In this document: positions 1-7,848 of the stretch, one piece after another
How positions within the stretch are numbered: position 1 is the stretch's first letter
How the letters are laid out: each line of letters begins with the position of its first letter
Assembly: GCA_023621975.1 (NCBI GenBank)
Contig: JAMOAC010000444.1
Span: forward strand, 1 to 9,864
DNA length: 9,864 nucleotides
Reading direction: 5' to 3'
Source of the DNA: Bacillota bacterium
GTDB lineage: Bacteria; Bacillota_A; Clostridia; Acetivibrionales; DUMB01
Made by a program: the position numbers and the translations under genes
Notes under the pieces: model-generated
Databases searched by the model: none
Seen by the model: only the letters and a program-made list of their open reading frames with translations
What the model was told of the DNA's origin: nothing

Positions 1-545
1 AACAAGCTGACGGAAAAGATAACGGGGCACAGGAGGATGCTGAGCCTGCAGGGCAGCAACCGGAAGCGGTTGATAATTCAGAAATTGAGGCTTTGAAAGC
101 TTCCCTTGAAGATAAAACAAGGGAATGCAATGAGTATAAAGACATGCTTCAGCGACTGGCTGCGGAATTTGACAACTACAAGAAAAGGACGGCAAGGGAA
201 AAGGATGCGTTATATTCCGATGCTGTAAGTGATGTAGTTACCATGTTTCTTCCGGTTGTGGACAACATTGAGCGAGCGCTGAAAGCATGTAAAAGTGAAA
301 ACACAAAAGAATCCATGCAGGAAGGCATAGAGTTGATTTACAAACAGGTAAAAGACACATTGAAGAAACTAGGAGTTGAGCCGATTGAATGTGTCGGCAA
401 AGAGTTTGATCCAAATTTACATGAAGCGGTAATGCATATTGAAGACGATTCATATGGACAGAACATAGTAGTTGAAGAATTTCAAAAAGGATATGTCTGC
501 AAGGATAAAGTGATAAGGCACAGTATAGTTAAAGTAGCTAATTAA
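1..545 (+). CDS. grpE: GrpE, nucleotide exchange factor for DnaK (5' end missing)
   Basis: GrpE is the cytoplasmic homodimeric co-chaperone that releases ADP from DnaK and so resets the Hsp70 cycle. The reading frame is open to the left edge (first full codon at 3), so the true start lies outside; a TTG at 93 is internal. About 180 residues are visible against roughly 190-220 for the family, so only a short N-terminal piece is missing. In order, one sees an acidic, Gln-rich disordered segment, a long charged helix typical of the GrpE coiled coil (around LAAEFDNYKKRTAREK), and the C-terminal beta-wing with the FDPNLHEAV signature that contacts the DnaK ATPase domain. The C-terminus (VIRHSIVKVAN) matches the family end. 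It lies 98 bases before dnaK and is expected to follow hrcA in a heat-shock operon. Identification is firm; the start cannot be given. Confidence 0.96.
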   Translation, partial: QADGKDNGAQEDAEPAGQQPEAVDNSEIEALKASLEDKTRECNEYKDMLQRLAAEFDNYKKRTAREKDALYSDAVSDVVTMFLPVVDNIERALKACKSENTKESMQEGIELIYKQVKDTLKKLGVEPIECVGKEFDPNLHEAVMHIEDDSYGQNIVVEEFQKGYVCKDKVIRHSIVKVAN

Positions 546-595
546 CTTTTATTAAATTATATTACCTAACTCTGACTGATTATTCAAAAAAATAA

Positions 596-2518
<1,923 letters not shown>

Positions 2519-2562
2519 AGTAAAATAATATATAATACGCGAGAGGAAATTACTGCATTTTA

Positions 2563-2599
2563 AAATAAGCTAAAGTCAGGTATTGACTTTGGCTTATTT
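2563..2599 (+). terminator. 16-bp stem-loop after dnaK, possible attenuator or processing site
   Basis: Bases 2563-2578 pair with 2584-2599 over 16 positions, 15 Watson-Crick plus one U-G wobble (2571 with 2591), around a 5-base loop GGTAT. It begins 44 bases after the dnaK stop. The T-rich part (CTTATTT) is inside the 3' arm and the following bases are AATGCTATAT, so there is no clean U tract. It may be a leaky terminator or an mRNA-stabilising or processing hairpin that sets dnaK above dnaJ. The stem is certain; the role is inferred. Confidence 0.45.
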
Positions 2600-2610
2600 A
2601 ATGCTATATG

Positions 2611-2653
2611 CCGGATTTCAGCTGCAGCTGTGCATAGTGCTGATTGAATCCGG
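2611..2653. repeat. Imperfect inverted repeat in the dnaK-dnaJ gap
   Basis: CCGGATT (2611-2617) pairs with AATCCGG (2647-2653). After a 3-base bulge on the right side (2644-2646), TCAGC (2618-2622) pairs with GCTGA (2639-2643). The 16-base loop contains part of a nested palindrome, CAGCTGCAGCTG (2619-2630). It is more GC-rich than its surroundings. It is too far from the dnaJ start to cover its ribosome binding site, and no U tract follows. It could be an RNA structural element or a protein-binding palindrome; nothing in the sequence decides between these. Confidence 0.4.
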
Positions 2654-2664
2654 AAAAGTTATGA

Positions 2665-2693
2665 TTTATATGAAGTCACGCATGTGATATAAT
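2665..2693 (+). promoter_or_regulatory. Candidate vegetative promoter for dnaJ (extended -10)
   Basis: A perfect -10 box TATAAT (2688-2693) is preceded by TG one base upstream (2685-2686), the extended -10 arrangement. At a 17-base spacing lies TTTATA (2665-2670), a 4-of-6 match to the sigma-A -35 consensus. The start point is predicted near 2700, about 45 bases before the dnaJ GTG. The spacer also carries a small TCAC/GTGA dyad (2676-2687). This would give dnaJ-prmA-rsmE transcription independent of the upstream heat-shock promoter. Confidence 0.5.
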
Positions 2694-2697
2694 TGTG

Positions 2698-2722
2698 CAG
2701 GTATTTTTTGATAAAATACCTG
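2698..2722. promoter_or_regulatory. Perfect 10-bp inverted repeat at the predicted dnaJ transcript start
   Basis: CAGGTATTTT (2698-2707) and AAAATACCTG (2713-2722) are exact reverse complements around the loop TTGAT. The repeat sits 5-29 bases after the TATAAT box, that is at about -3 to +22 of the predicted transcript. It could be a repressor operator or a 5'-end hairpin that protects the mRNA. It does not resemble CIRCE (TTAGCACTC-N9-GAGTGCTAA). The dyad is seen directly; its use is inferred. Confidence 0.45.
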
Positions 2723-2732
2723 GTGTAAGAAT

Positions 2733-2747
2733 GGAGTTGGTTGGGTG
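2733..2747 (+). promoter_or_regulatory. dnaJ ribosome binding site and GTG start
   Basis: GGAG at 2733-2736 lies eight bases before GTG at 2745. The GTG gives the family-typical N-terminus ([12 protein letters not shown]). The ATG at 2731 is in another frame, so it cannot start DnaJ. Confidence 0.85.
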
Positions 2748-3899
2748 GCTGAAAAGAAGGATTATTATGAAATATTAGGCATAGATAGGAACGCAACTGA
2801 TGAAGATATTAAAAAAGCATACAGAAAGCTGGCAAAGAAGTACCATCCCGATCTTAACCCGGGAGACAAAGCTGCAGAAGCAAAATTTAAAGAAATAAAC
2901 GAGGCCTACGAAGTACTGAGTGACCCTAAGAAAAGAGAGCAGTATGACAGGTTCGGACATGCAGGCATGGACGGCAGTGGCTTTGGGGGCTTTGAAGGCT
3001 TTGGCGGCTTTGGCGGGTTTGAAGATTTCGATTTTGGCGGGATTGGAGATATTTTCGAATCTTTCTTCGGAGGTACAGGTTTTGGCAGGTCAAGAAGCAG
3101 GAGCGGCCCCCAGAAAGGTGCGGATTTAAAATACACTGTTGAAATTTCCTTTGAAGAAGCTGCATTCGGTACCGAGAAGGAGATAAGCGTAAACAGGATG
3201 GAAACCTGCAATGTCTGTGGCGGATCGGGTGCAAAACCGGGTACTTCGCCTACAACCTGTACCGCCTGCAACGGTACGGGCCAGATCCAGTACAGGCAAA
3301 GCACGCCTTTTGGGCAGTTCGTTAATGTAAAAACCTGTCACGTGTGCCAGGGAGAGGGCAAGGTAATTACCAATCCTTGTCCAAGATGTAACGGTAAAGG
3401 GAAAGTAAGGAAAAAGGTAAATATAAAAGTACGTATTCCTGCCGGAATTGATGACGGACAGACAATTTCTCTCAGGGGAGAAGGAGAAGCCGGTACAAGA
3501 GGAGGTCCCCCGGGAGACCTGTTTATTTTTGTAAAGGTAAGGCCTCATGCCTTGTTTAAGAGGCAGGGCAACGATGTTATATGCGAGATACCCATAACAT
3601 TTGTTCAGGCAGCTTTAGGCGGGGAACTTATTGTTCCTACGCTGGACGGCAAAGTAAAGTACACTATTCCTGAGGGTACGCAGAGCGGCACCGTTTTTAG
3701 GCTGAGAGGAAAGGGAATTCCTTATTTGCGTGGAAGCGGCCGCGGAGACCAGTATGTCAAGGTATTTGTGGAGGTCCCCAAAAAGCTGAACGAGAAGCAG
3801 AAAAATGCACTGAAGGCATTTGCCGAGCTGCTTGGCGATGAGGTGCATGAACAGCGAAAGGGTTTTTTTGATAAAATGAAGGATGCCCTGGGAATGTAA
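2745..3899 (+). CDS. dnaJ: DnaJ, Hsp40 co-chaperone
   Basis: DnaJ delivers unfolded substrates to DnaK and stimulates its ATPase. The 384-residue protein is full length and type I (class A). An N-terminal J domain (about 5-70) carries the essential HPD motif at 34-36. A Gly/Phe-rich segment follows (about 77-115, with repeated GFGGF units). Then come four CxxCxGxG zinc repeats with first cysteines at 155, 172, 198 and 212, which bind two zinc ions, and two C-terminal substrate-binding beta domains. The start codon is GTG. The G/F region is encoded by near-repeats of GGCTTTGG (about 2980-3050), a low-complexity stretch where slippage is conceivable. The gene is 226 bases after dnaK, with its own promoter candidate, and 17 bases before prmA. 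Confidence 0.99.
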   Translation: MAEKKDYYEILGIDRNATDEDIKKAYRKLAKKYHPDLNPGDKAAEAKFKEINEAYEVLSDPKKREQYDRFGHAGMDGSGFGGFEGFGGFGGFEDFDFGGIGDIFESFFGGTGFGRSRSRSGPQKGADLKYTVEISFEEAAFGTEKEISVNRMETCNVCGGSGAKPGTSPTTCTACNGTGQIQYRQSTPFGQFVNVKTCHVCQGEGKVITNPCPRCNGKGKVRKKVNIKVRIPAGIDDGQTISLRGEGEAGTRGGPPGDLFIFVKVRPHALFKRQGNDVICEIPITFVQAALGGELIVPTLDGKVKYTIPEGTQSGTVFRLRGKGIPYLRGSGRGDQYVKVFVEVPKKLNEKQKNALKAFAELLGDEVHEQRKGFFDKMKDALGM

Positions 3900-3916
3900 A
3901 ATAACGGAGGATAACT

Positions 3917-4861
3917 ATGAAATGGATTGAAGTCAGGATAACAACTACAGCGGAAGCAAGTGATGCAGTAAGCGAAATGCTTACTGAAATAGGAGCCTGC
4001 GGAGTGGTAATACAAGACCCCAATGATATAAGAAGGGAATTGTCCGAACCAAATTCTCTTGATTATGCCGATGAAAATTTTTTGGATTCTCTCGGTACCG
4101 ATGTAATCATAAAGGCATATTTTGACGGGAATAAGCATAAAGAGAACCTAGAGAATCTTATTAATGAGAAACTCCGCTTTATATCGCAGTATTTGAATGT
4201 CGGAAAAGGATTTTCAGGCATGTGCGAGGTTGATGACGAAGACTGGGCAAATGCCTGGAAGAAGTATTACAAGCCGTTCCGCCTTACTGAGCACATTGTG
4301 GTAAAGCCGTCCTGGGAGGACTTCGATGCCAAGGATAAAGATATTGTAATAGAAATAGACCCGGGAATGGCTTTTGGCACCGGGACACACGAAACCACAA
4401 AAATGTGCGCCGTGCTTGTTGACAAGTATGTCAACAAAGGTGATATTGTAATGGATATAGGATGCGGCACGGGGATTCTTTCAATAATTGCTGCCAAATT
4501 GGGGGCATCCAGGGTTGCCGCTGTCGATATTGATGAAACGGCGGTAAGGGTGGCAAAGGAAAACTGCAGGGTGAACGGTGTGGACGGCGTGGTTGACGCT
4601 TTTAAAGGGACTATCCGGGATATTAAAGATATAAAGGCGGATTTGATTGTTGCCAATATTATTGCAGACGTGATAATCGACATGGCAAAAGATTTGTCTG
4701 CCTGCTTGAAACCAGACGGTGTATTTATTACTTCCGGGATAATAAAAGAAAGAAAACAGCAGGTAATTGACGAATACCAAAAAAGAGGATTCCATTTGGT
4801 TGAGCTTATGGAAGACGGTGAATGGGTGGCGATGGTTTTTAAATGCCAAGATTCTTTGTAA
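3917..4861 (+). CDS. prmA: PrmA, ribosomal protein L11 methyltransferase
   Basis: PrmA is the SAM-dependent enzyme that methylates ribosomal protein L11 on several lysine and N-terminal amino groups. The 314-residue protein is of usual length. An N-terminal ferredoxin-like L11-recognition domain (MKWIEVRI...) is followed by a linker and a class I Rossmann methyltransferase domain. Visible motifs are IDPGMAFGTGTHETT (147-161, a PrmA hallmark), the SAM-binding MDIGCGTG (179-186), the acidic AVDID after strand 2, and VANIIADV (245-252) at the catalytic position. GGAGG at 3906-3910 stands six bases before the ATG, 17 bases after dnaJ, so co-transcription with dnaJ is expected. The 3' end overlaps rsmE by 19 bases. 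The dnaJ-prmA-rsmE order is widely conserved in Firmicutes. Confidence 0.97.
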   Translation: MKWIEVRITTTAEASDAVSEMLTEIGACGVVIQDPNDIRRELSEPNSLDYADENFLDSLGTDVIIKAYFDGNKHKENLENLINEKLRFISQYLNVGKGFSGMCEVDDEDWANAWKKYYKPFRLTEHIVVKPSWEDFDAKDKDIVIEIDPGMAFGTGTHETTKMCAVLVDKYVNKGDIVMDIGCGTGILSIIAAKLGASRVAAVDIDETAVRVAKENCRVNGVDGVVDAFKGTIRDIKDIKADLIVANIIADVIIDMAKDLSACLKPDGVFITSGIIKERKQQVIDEYQKRGFHLVELMEDGEWVAMVFKCQDSL

Positions 4862-5616
4862 AACCTGAAAACATACTCTCTGACAGCATAATAATTGACG
4901 GAGACGACATGAAGCATATAAAAAACGTATTGAGGCTAAGGTGCAATGATATTATAACTTTATGCGACGGTGCCGGTAATGATTACACCGCAAGGATTAA
5001 AAAATTTGAATCAAATCTGATCTATACAGATATAATAGAAAAAAGAAAAAACACAACCGAGCCTCCTGTTGAAGTTGTCCTGTTTCAGGGTATTCCCAAA
5101 TCTGATAAGATGGATTTGATTATCCAAAAAGGCGTAGAGCTTGGGGTATCACGTATTGTTCCTGTTATTACGGAAAGGACGGTTGTTGTTCTTAAAACGG
5201 AAAAAGACAAGGAATCAAAAATCAAAAGATGGCAGAGAATAGCAATGGAGGCTGCAAAACAGTCAAACAGGGGCATAATCCCAAAGGTGGATTTGCCCTT
5301 AGATTTTAAAAAGGCACTTGAGTCCTCAGCACAAATGGACCTTGGTATTATTCCGTATGAAAAAGAAAATGCGAAAAGCCTGAAGGGCGTTTTAAAAAAT
5401 TTCAATGCCAAAAGTATTGCTGTTTTTATCGGTCCGGAAGGAGGTTTTTCACAGAAGGAAATGGATGAAGCTGCAAATGCAGGAATGATATCCGTAACTT
5501 TAGGGCCGAGAATTCTGAGAACCGAAACTGCAGGGATTGCTGTATTGTCAGTTGTTATGTATGAGTTTGGAGGCTTTGACGGATTGAATGCGGAAAAAGG
5601 GAGCAATATGAAGTAA
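4843..5616 (+). CDS. rsmE: RsmE, 16S rRNA (uracil-1498-N3)-methyltransferase
   Basis: RsmE is a SPOUT-superfamily enzyme that methylates N3 of U1498 in 16S rRNA, in the decoding region of the 30S subunit. The 257-residue protein is full length. It opens with the family-typical MPRFFV, has a PUA-like N-terminal RNA-binding domain (about 1-70), and then the trefoil-knot catalytic domain. The knot motifs are IGPEGGFSQKEM (196-207) and LGPRILRTETA (220-230), which form the SAM pocket. The ATG at 4843 lies inside prmA, a 19-base overlap, and only a poor GATGG (4831-4835) precedes it. Translation is therefore probably coupled to prmA. No convincing terminator follows. Confidence 0.97.
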   Translation: MPRFFVKPENILSDSIIIDGDDMKHIKNVLRLRCNDIITLCDGAGNDYTARIKKFESNLIYTDIIEKRKNTTEPPVEVVLFQGIPKSDKMDLIIQKGVELGVSRIVPVITERTVVVLKTEKDKESKIKRWQRIAMEAAKQSNRGIIPKVDLPLDFKKALESSAQMDLGIIPYEKENAKSLKGVLKNFNAKSIAVFIGPEGGFSQKEMDEAANAGMISVTLGPRILRTETAGIAVLSVVMYEFGGFDGLNAEKGSNMK

Positions 5617-5660
5617 ACACGAGAAAATAAGAAAAAATTTAAAAAAATTGCCTTTAAGTC

Positions 5661-5688
5661 TTTTCAAACTAAAGAAGTATGTTATAAT
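5661..5688 (+). promoter_or_regulatory. Candidate sigma-A promoter for the yicC cluster
   Basis: A perfect TATAAT (5683-5688) is preceded at 16 bases by TTTTCA (5661-5666), which matches the -35 consensus at four positions. The start point would be near 5695, leaving an 87-base leader before yicC. The -35 box is flanked by a weak dyad, CTTTAAGT (5652-5659) with ACTAAAG (5668-5674), one base bulged. The upstream region is very A-rich, which could act as an UP element. This is the only promoter candidate seen before the long gene run to glyS. Confidence 0.55.
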
Positions 5689-5723
5689 ACTAATACTAGA
5701 ATAAGCATTTTCAAACGCGGCAC

Positions 5724-5771
5724 AGCAAGGTTGAGTTTCCCTGCTTCGCTGGCTTTCATTTGAAGAAGGGA
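5724..5771 (+). promoter_or_regulatory. yicC leader with two competing hairpins, one over the ribosome binding site
   Basis: TCCCTGCTTC (5738-5747) pairs with GAAGAAGGGA (5762-5771) over ten positions with one mismatch and a 14-base loop. The right arm covers the only Shine-Dalgarno-like sequence for yicC (GAAGGG, 5765-5770). The same left-arm bases (CCCTGCT, 5739-5745) can instead pair with AGCAAGG (5724-5730), six pairs and one mismatch, which would free the site. Mutually exclusive pairing is the layout of a translational switch or attenuator. It matches no riboswitch class I recognise. Confidence 0.3.
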
Positions 5772-5781
5772 TGGTTCAGAC

Positions 5782-6660
5782 ATGATAAGAAGCATGACAG
5801 GATACGGAAGAGGAGAATATGAGAATGGAGGTAGGAAATACGTTGTAGAAATTAAAACGGTAAATCACAGATATGCCGATATATATATAAAGGTTCCGCG
5901 CCAGATATTTTTCCTTGAAGACAGAGTCAGGCAGGCAGTGAGCAGAAGCCTTTCAAGAGGGAAAATAGACGTATACGTAAACTATGAATCCAATGAAGAA
6001 AATTCTAAACTGGTTGTTATAGACGATGTCCTGGCGGAAAGCTATATTAATGCCGTAAAATTGTTAAGAGACAATTATGGCCTCCAGGATGATATTTCAA
6101 CCTCCCTGATAGCCAGATTTCCTGATGTGCTTAAAGTAGAGAAGGCTGAAGAGGATGCTGAGGTAATCTGGGAAGGTTTGAAAGTTGCACTCGATGAAGC
6201 AATCGGATATGTTATAAAAATGCGCGAAAGCGAAGGCGAAGAACTCAAAAAAGATTTTTTGAAAAAAGCTGCTTATGTGGAGAGCCTGGTAGAGGAAATA
6301 TCTAATAGGGCACCTGAAGTTGTGAAAGACTATAAACAGAGACTGGAAGCCCGGATAAAAGAGCTGCTTGAGCAGCAAACTATTGATGAAAGCCGTCTTG
6401 CAATGGAAGTTGCCATCTTTGCTGACAGGTGCAGTATAGATGAGGAACTGGTAAGGATAAAAAGCCATATAAACCAGTTGAGGGAAATACTTGAAATGGA
6501 CCAGCCAATAGGCAGAAAACTTGATTTTCTGATCCAGGAAATGAACAGGGAAATAAACACAATAGGCTCGAAAGCCAATGACCTGATTATAACAAAAAAC
6601 GTAATCGAGATAAAAAGTGAAATTGAAAAAATGCGTGAACAAATACAAAATGTTGAATAA
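5782..6660 (+). CDS. yicC: YicC/YloC family endoribonuclease
   Basis: The 292-residue protein belongs to the YicC family (YloC in B. subtilis), whose characterised members are endoribonucleases implicated in mRNA and small RNA turnover. The start gives the hallmark MIRSMTGYGRG, followed by the conserved EIKTVNHRYADI segment of the N-terminal domain. A charged helical middle region (about 150-210) leads into the C-terminal DUF1732 domain with LDFLIQEMNREINTIGSKAND (about 246-266), the strongest family signature. A weak AAGGG-type site lies eleven bases before the ATG and may be masked by a leader hairpin. It is the first gene of the cluster, 15 bases before remA, as in Bacillus. The substrate in this organism is unknown. 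Confidence 0.95.
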   Translation: MIRSMTGYGRGEYENGGRKYVVEIKTVNHRYADIYIKVPRQIFFLEDRVRQAVSRSLSRGKIDVYVNYESNEENSKLVVIDDVLAESYINAVKLLRDNYGLQDDISTSLIARFPDVLKVEKAEEDAEVIWEGLKVALDEAIGYVIKMRESEGEELKKDFLKKAAYVESLVEEISNRAPEVVKDYKQRLEARIKELLEQQTIDESRLAMEVAIFADRCSIDEELVRIKSHINQLREILEMDQPIGRKLDFLIQEMNREINTIGSKANDLIITKNVIEIKSEIEKMREQIQNVE

Positions 6661-6675
6661 AAGGGAGGTTTAACA

Positions 6676-6954
6676 ATGAAACTCATAAATATCGGCTTTG
6701 GCAATATTGTATCCGCAAACAGACTTGTTGCTATTGTAAGCCCTGAATCTGCGCCAATAAAAAGGATTATCCAGGAAGCAAGGGACAGAGGAATGTTAAT
6801 AGATGCAACCTATGGAAGAAGGACAAGGGCTGTTATAGTTACCGACAGTGACCATATAATACTTTCAGCTGTACAGCCTGAGACCGTAGCTCATAGGTTG
6901 AACGCCAAAGATATGGATATAGATATTGAAACTGAAACTGAGACTGAAGAATAA
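6676..6954 (+). CDS. remA: RemA, extracellular matrix regulator (DUF370 family)
   Basis: The 92-residue protein is a close match to B. subtilis RemA (YlzA, 89 residues), a DNA-binding activator of biofilm matrix operons that assembles into ring-like oligomers. The conserved core spans about residues 3-78: [13 protein letters not shown], then [29 protein letters not shown] and [12 protein letters not shown]16 and P27 match residues I recall as sites of loss-of-function changes in Bacillus RemA. A strong AAGGGAGG (6661-6668) stands seven bases before the ATG. The tail differs from Bacillus: it ends in an acidic [12 protein letters not shown] coded by near-repeats of GAAACT. The position between yicC and gmk is conserved in Firmicutes. 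Its targets in a clostridium cannot be read from this window. Confidence 0.94.
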   Translation: MKLINIGFGNIVSANRLVAIVSPESAPIKRIIQEARDRGMLIDATYGRRTRAVIVTDSDHIILSAVQPETVAHRLNAKDMDIDIETETETEE

Positions 6955-6984
6955 CCGTTTTTAGAGAGGCACAGGAGATGTAAA

Positions 6985-7599
6985 ATGATTCGTAGAGGTT
7001 TACTTGTAGTATTGTCGGCTCCTTCCGGTACCGGCAAGAGTACTGTCGCAAAATTGCTGGTCGAAAGGAATAAAAGGCTGAGGCTTTCTGTTTCTGCGAC
7101 AACAAGGGCACCACGCCGCGGTGAAGTGGAAGGCAGGGACTATTTTTACAAGACCGTGGATGAGTTCAAAAACATGATAGAGCACAATGAATTTGTTGAG
7201 TGGGTTGAATATTGCGGAAATTATTACGGAACTCCGAAAAAATACATTGAGGATTCCATAAATGAAGGATTTGACGTGCTGCTTGAAATTGAGGTTGAGG
7301 GTGCTGCAAGGATTAAGGAAAAGTACCCTGACAGTGTTTTAATATTCATGCTTCCTCCTTCTTTTGATGAGTTAAAAAGGAGGATTGAGGGAAGGGGTAC
7401 CGAAAAACCTGAGGTTATTCAAAACCGCTTAAATCAGGCTGAGAAGGAAATAAAATGCATTGACATGTACGACTATGTTGTAATAAATGACTCAATAGAC
7501 AATGCAATAAACAGCATAAATATAATTCTTGAGGCCGAAAAAGCCAAGGTAAAGAGAAACAAAGATTTATTGAAACAGATAGGTTTTGACAGGAGGTAA
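6985..7599 (+). CDS. gmk: Guanylate kinase
   Basis: Gmk phosphorylates GMP (and dGMP) to GDP with ATP in the cytoplasm, an essential step to GTP. The 204-residue protein is of normal length. The P-loop [10 protein letters not shown] lies at 11-20. The GMP-binding segment runs [19 protein letters not shown] (37-55), with R41, R44 and Y53 in the expected places. NYYGTP (79-84) and FMLPPS (121-126) are also family motifs. The segment that usually reads E-I-(D/E)-V-Q-G-A reads EIEVEGA here, with Glu at 105 where Gln is usual. AGGAG (6973-6977) is seven bases before the ATG. The last two sense codons (AGG AGG) double as the rpoZ ribosome binding site, which ties the two genes together. Confidence 0.97.
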   Translation: MIRRGLLVVLSAPSGTGKSTVAKLLVERNKRLRLSVSATTRAPRRGEVEGRDYFYKTVDEFKNMIEHNEFVEWVEYCGNYYGTPKKYIEDSINEGFDVLLEIEVEGAARIKEKYPDSVLIFMLPPSFDELKRRIEGRGTEKPEVIQNRLNQAEKEIKCIDMYDYVVINDSIDNAINSINIILEAEKAKVKRNKDLLKQIGFDRR

Positions 7600-7609
7600 A
7601 TGTTGCATG
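7591..7609 (+). promoter_or_regulatory. rpoZ ribosome binding site inside the end of gmk
   Basis: AGGAGG (7591-7596) is the final AGG AGG codon pair of gmk and lies ten bases before the ATG at 7607. It selects that ATG as the rpoZ start over the in-frame TTG at 7586, which precedes the site, and over the out-of-frame ATG at 7600. Confidence 0.85.
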
Positions 7610-7813
7610 ATAGAACCTTCAATTAATGAGTTGCTGGAAAAGGTAGACAGCAGGTACACTCTTGTTATAGTAACCGCAAAAAGAGCAAGACAGCTTGTAA
7701 ACGGAGTTCAAAAACTGACCGATACTGAATCAGATAAACCAGTTACGATAGCAATTAACGAAATAAATGAAGGAAAGGTTACATTTACACGTACTAAAAA
7801 CGGCATAAAGTAA
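7607..7813 (+). CDS. rpoZ: RNA polymerase omega subunit
   Basis: Omega is the small RNA polymerase subunit that helps fold and hold beta-prime. From the ATG at 7607 the protein has 68 residues, the normal size for Firmicutes (YloH). It begins [20 protein letters not shown] and contains the family motif [10 protein letters not shown] (22-31). The segment ending [15 protein letters not shown] is the usual C-terminal part. The gmk stop is only seven bases upstream, and the ribosome binding site is inside gmk, so coupled expression is likely. A longer reading from TTG at 7586 would add seven residues ahead of the conserved start and is not favoured. The gmk-rpoZ-coaBC order is widely conserved. 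Confidence 0.95.
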   Translation: MIEPSINELLEKVDSRYTLVIVTAKRARQLVNGVQKLTDTESDKPVTIAINEINEGKVTFTRTKNGIK

Positions 7814-7833
7814 TGTTTGGATTGCATTTGGTC

Positions 7834-7848
7834 GGAGGTGTGGAAGTG
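7834..7848 (+). promoter_or_regulatory. coaBC ribosome binding site and GTG start
   Basis: GGAGG (7834-7838) lies seven bases before GTG at 7846, in frame with coaBC. The earlier in-frame ATG at 7813 overlaps the rpoZ stop as TAATG but has no Shine-Dalgarno sequence. It would add 11 residues not expected before the family-typical VLQGQTVVVGVCGGIAAYK start. Confidence 0.8.

Noticed and set aside
93..545. TTG at 93 as the grpE start
   Set aside because: The same frame is open to the window edge and its upstream codons encode a typical acidic GrpE N-terminus.
2531..2536. TATAAT just after dnaK
   Set aside because: No acceptable -35 at 16-18 bases, and a transcript would run straight into the stem-loop at 2563. 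Probably chance in AT-rich DNA.
2601..2687. 28-codon ORF in the dnaK-dnaJ gap (ATG 2601 to TGA 2685)
   Set aside because: It has no Shine-Dalgarno sequence, lies across two inverted repeats and ends in the promoter candidate. Its composition looks non-coding.
4267..4917. 216-codon minus-strand ORF opposite prmA, and other long antisense ORFs (1270-1644, 1687-2181, 2906-3304, 5085-5606, 6097-6648)
   Set aside because: All lie opposite well-identified genes, have no recognisable protein motifs, and are explained as shadows of the plus-strand codon pattern.
7586..7606. TTG at 7586 as the rpoZ start
   Set aside because: It lies upstream of the AGGAGG site; ATG 7607 fits both that site and the usual omega N-terminus.
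7813..7845. ATG at 7813 overlapping the rpoZ stop as the coaBC start
   Set aside because: No ribosome binding site, while GTG 7846 has GGAGG at seven bases and gives the usual CoaBC N-terminus.
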